Positions 3,715-6,058 of a DNA stretch of 6,058 bases are shown piece after piece (position 1 is the first letter of the stretch; every line of letters begins with the position of its first letter). Made by a program: the position numbers and the translations under genes. The notes beneath the pieces were generated by a model that was given only the letters and a program-made list of their open reading frames with translations, was not told the DNA's origin and made no database searches. The stretch spans positions 1-6,058 of the forward strand of contig JAAZNR010000294.1 in assembly GCA_012798155.1 (NCBI GenBank), written 5' to 3'. The stretch is from Thermogutta sp. (GTDB lineage Bacteria > Planctomycetota > Planctomycetia > Pirellulales > Thermoguttaceae).

Positions 3715-4959
3715 ATGACGATCATCTCTCGGCGGCACGCGCGAATCGCATCTCTCGGCTTCTTCGCGCTTTGCCTGGCGGCGTTGCCGGTTTTATTGCC
3801 GCTCGCGTCCCCGTTCCCCGTCCGCGCGGACGACGGCGTGTTCGGGCCGGCGCGGACCTACGACAAGGGCGAACTCCGCTACGTCGAGGGCGTGCCGGTC
3901 ATCATTCTGCGGGGATCGCCCGAGGAAAGGGGACGGCAAGAGGGTTCCTTTTCCTTGAACATCGCCGCGGGCATGCTGAATGCCCCGCGGAAGCTGTTGG
4001 ACTTGATGGAGTACCCGGGCGGCTGGGACGCCTTCTTGGAAAAGAGCCGGCCGTATTTGGCAAGAATCCCCGACCATCAACGCCGCGAAATCGAAGGCAT
4101 GGTGGCGATGGGCAAGGGCCGGGTGGGGTACGAAGACATCGCCGCCGCCAACGTGATTCCCGACCTCTATCGTTCCTTCGCGTGCTCATCCCTGGTGGTC
4201 TTGCCTGAAAAAAGCGATGACGGCAAGCTGCGTTTCGGCCGGAATCTGGACTTCTTTTCGGTGGGCGCCCTCGACCGTCTGAGCGTGGTCAAGGTGTATC
4301 TGCCCGACGACGGAAAGCTGCGATTCGCCTCGATCGGCTTTCCCGGCATGGTGGGGTGTCTGAGCGGGATCAATGAGGCGGGTCTGGCGCTGGCGGTACA
4401 CGAAGTGCACCTGTCGTCGGACGGTTCGCCGATCGTCGCCCAGGACGCCATGCCCTACACCATGATGCTGCGGGAAGTCTTGGAGACCTGCCGAAACGTC
4501 GATGAGGCCGCCGAGTTGTTGCGGGCTTCGGCGCGGAGTACGCGGCTGAGTATCGTGACGGCGGACCCTCGCCGGGCGCAGGCGGTGGAGTTCACGCCCA
4601 CGAATCTGGCCGTTCGCGAGGCGGAGGACGGTATTCTGGCCTGCACCAACCACTTCCGCACGCCGGAGCTGCGAAGCTTGACGTGGTGCCTTCGCTACCC
4701 TCGCCTGCGCGAGGCGGCGGACAGGCCGCGCGTCTCCCGCGCGGACGTCATGACCAAACTGCATGAAGTCAATATGCGGTTTCTGACCGTGCAGTCGATG
4801 GTTTTCGAGCCGGAGGATCGGCAGTTGTATTTGGCCCTGGGCAGCCCCCCCGTGACGGGCGGCCCGTACCGCCATGTCGATCTCTCGCCGTGGCTGGTCC
4901 GCGCCGGGGAACTGAGCGAGGCGGCCAAGCCCGTTTTGCAACCGGCCGGGAGTCGCTGA
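3715..4959 (+). CDS. Exported C45-family (AAT-like) Ntn hydrolase, 414 aa
   Basis: The protein resembles the C45 autoproteolytic acyltransferase/hydrolase family (isopenicillin N acyltransferase-like), whose members cleave or transfer acyl groups at amide bonds; this one's substrate is unknown. ATG 3715 is preferred because GGG (3704-3706) lies 8 nt upstream; GTG 3706 would add three residues but lacks a binding site. Numbering from GTG: signal peptide to about 41 (FPVRA, then DDG), so it is exported. N-terminal G-SPEERGRQEG (70-80) is the usual pro-region motif. SFACSSLVV places the likely nucleophile at Cys160, the expected self-cleavage point, preceded by Ala. GRNLDF (178-183), GINEAGLA (221-228) and CTNHF (313-317) are further family landmarks. 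A helical C-terminal part ends at TGA. Twin Arg occurs at the start but no full Tat motif, so Sec is likelier. The gene is alone, 200 nt after the kinase and 176 nt before the TPR gene. Confidence 0.88.
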   Translation: MTIISRRHARIASLGFFALCLAALPVLLPLASPFPVRADDGVFGPARTYDKGELRYVEGVPVIILRGSPEERGRQEGSFSLNIAAGMLNAPRKLLDLMEYPGGWDAFLEKSRPYLARIPDHQRREIEGMVAMGKGRVGYEDIAAANVIPDLYRSFACSSLVVLPEKSDDGKLRFGRNLDFFSVGALDRLSVVKVYLPDDGKLRFASIGFPGMVGCLSGINEAGLALAVHEVHLSSDGSPIVAQDAMPYTMMLREVLETCRNVDEAAELLRASARSTRLSIVTADPRRAQAVEFTPTNLAVREAEDGILACTNHFRTPELRSLTWCLRYPRLREAADRPRVSRADVMTKLHEVNMRFLTVQSMVFEPEDRQLYLALGSPPVTGGPYRHVDLSPWLVRAGELSEAAKPVLQPAGSR

Positions 4960-5135
4960 GCCGACCGCCGCGGAGCGGGCGAAGATGCACGCCCGGCGGA
5001 CGGGCGGCGCCTGCGATCGGACCTCGAAACTACCGAGGCTCGCGGTAGCATCAGCGGCGGGACGCCGCCTGGCAAGCCGGTCGCTTCAACGCAAACGGCC
5101 CGGCGGATGGGGTTCCCAGGCAGGGGAGATCGCCC
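4960..5135 (+). other. GC-rich intergenic region with a series of hairpins
   Basis: Three small stem-loops follow one another: GCCCG/CGGGC (4991-5005), CTACCG/CGGTAG (5030-5048) and GCGGCG/CGCCGC (5054-5068). None has a T tract. They may end the hydrolase transcript without a canonical terminator, or form a structured leader of the TPR gene. The ribosome binding site AGGGGAG (5122-5128) of the next gene lies at the right end. Confidence 0.4.
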
Positions 5136-6041
5136 ATGGATTGGTCGGATGCCGAAAATTACATCCTTCAGGCGATTGCCGCATTGGAGGAAAACCAGCC
5201 GATTCGCGCGTTGAGCTTGACCGAGCAAGTGGTCACGGGCTATCCCGACCTGCTGATCGGTCGCCTGTTGCGAGCCGACGCCTTGCTCCGATTGAATCGC
5301 GGCAAAGAGGCCCTGGAGGAGGCCGAATATGCGGCCAAACTGGCGCCGCGGGATCTCCACGCGCAGATGTTGCTGGCGCAGGCGGGAGAGGCGGCGGGGA
5401 GGTTGGGACGGGCCCAGCAGGCCTGGGAAGCGGCCGTCGATTTGAGCCACGAAAACCCCCAGATCGTGCGCGAATACGCCCGCTTCATGACCGTCCATCG
5501 AGGCCCCAAACCCGCCCTGGAGGCCGCCCGCCATGCGGTCGAACTGCTCCCCCGGGATGCCGCGGCCTGGACCATCCTGGGGCAGGCCCAGCTACGCATG
5601 AAGCTATGGGCCGAGGCCGAGCAGTCCCTCCAACAGGCCCTGCAAATCGATCCCAACGACGTGCAGGCCCAAGCCGCCATGGCGGTGTTTCTCCATCTTC
5701 GCGGCCGGGAAGACTCGGCCCTGGCCTTGACCCGCCTGCTGGAAGGCCGAAAAGAGGCCGAACAGGTCGTCGAGACCATCCGCCGCGACGCCAAGAAGCG
5801 GCAGTTGAATCGCATCCTCGTGGAGCGGGGAATCGAGCGGCTCGACGCGGGCGACAAGCCCCTGGTTTCCCGAGACGCGGTGATCCTCCTCCTTCTGATC
5901 TTCCTCGCCTGCCTCATCGCCCCTTGGCTTCTCTTGGCGCTCTGGGGAATCGAGCCGGACCAGTCCTTGCTGTTTCTCACCGTGCTCCTGGCGGCAATTT
6001 TCGCCCTGATCTTCAGTCGCCAATGGTTCTTTCGACGATAG
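5136..6041 (+). CDS. TPR-repeat protein with two C-terminal transmembrane helices, 301 aa
   Basis: Residues 1 to about 200 form a stack of tetratricopeptide repeats with the usual small/aromatic pattern. Clear units lie at about 42-75 (LLRADALLRLNRGKEALEEA), 76-109, 110-141, 142-175 (AAWTILGQAQLRMKLWAEAE, ending at IDPND) and 176-200; TPR arrays bind partner proteins. A charged linker (205-246) leads to two hydrophobic helices (about 247-270 and 277-294), and the protein ends in RQWFFRR. The topology is thus a soluble TPR domain tethered to the inner membrane by a C-terminal hairpin; there is no signal peptide, so the TPR part is probably cytoplasmic. ATG 5136 is supported by AGGGGAG 7 nt upstream. 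No catalytic domain is seen, and its partners are unknown. A role in assembly of a membrane complex is possible but not shown by the context. Confidence 0.9.
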   Translation: MDWSDAENYILQAIAALEENQPIRALSLTEQVVTGYPDLLIGRLLRADALLRLNRGKEALEEAEYAAKLAPRDLHAQMLLAQAGEAAGRLGRAQQAWEAAVDLSHENPQIVREYARFMTVHRGPKPALEAARHAVELLPRDAAAWTILGQAQLRMKLWAEAEQSLQQALQIDPNDVQAQAAMAVFLHLRGREDSALALTRLLEGRKEAEQVVETIRRDAKKRQLNRILVERGIERLDAGDKPLVSRDAVILLLLIFLACLIAPWLLLALWGIEPDQSLLFLTVLLAAIFALIFSRQWFFRR

Positions 6042-6058
6042 TCCCGATGGGCTTTTGC

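Noticed and set aside
6039..6058. Terminator after the TPR gene
   Set aside because: CCCGATGGGCTTTT allows only a 3-4 bp stem before TTTT, and the window ends there; too weak to call.

Overview
The window is GC-rich bacterial chromosomal DNA. It carries four protein-coding genes and a 1.6 kb left half that is mostly non-coding and full of repeats. The style suggests a planctomycete, probably of the Pirellulales type: GC-rich hairpin repeats of the 'CCTCCRGC-GTAA-GCYGGAGG' kind, a small secreted W/Y/P-rich protein, a TPR protein with C-terminal membrane helices, weak Shine-Dalgarno use and wide gene spacing. This assignment rests on recognised style only; there is no rRNA or marker gene here to confirm it.

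Layout. Positions 1-567 hold a dense intergenic repeat cluster. It contains two 98%-identical copies of a ~125 bp segment, at least four small hairpins whose arms covary around a constant GTAA loop, four copies of a larger CTGGGG...CCCCAG hairpin, and runs of a 19-20 bp tandem repeat that grows out of the 3' arm of that hairpin. The cluster directly abuts the stop codon of a small minus-strand gene (568-882) for a secreted protein of unknown function. Positions 883-1585 are a long divergent intergenic region. It contains a hairpin in the presumed leader of the minus-strand gene, a ~164 bp MITE-like element with 14 bp terminal inverted repeats and a flanking direct repeat, and a cluster of CTTTYSAA boxes with a 37 bp direct repeat in front of the next gene.

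Positions 1586-3514 (+) encode a membrane-anchored hybrid histidine kinase (2 TM, PAS, HisKA, HATPase_c, receiver) that starts at TTG. Positions 3715-4959 (+) encode an exported C45-family (AAT-like) Ntn hydrolase. Positions 5136-6041 (+) encode a TPR-repeat protein with two C-terminal TM helices. The three plus-strand genes are separated by 176-200 nt and so are not a tight operon; no functional link between them can be shown. The kinase has no HPt or response-regulator partner in the window.

The most noteworthy signals are in the non-coding DNA: the covarying GNRA-loop hairpins, the MITE-like element, and the box/repeat array upstream of the kinase. The proteins belong to familiar families, except for the small secreted one.
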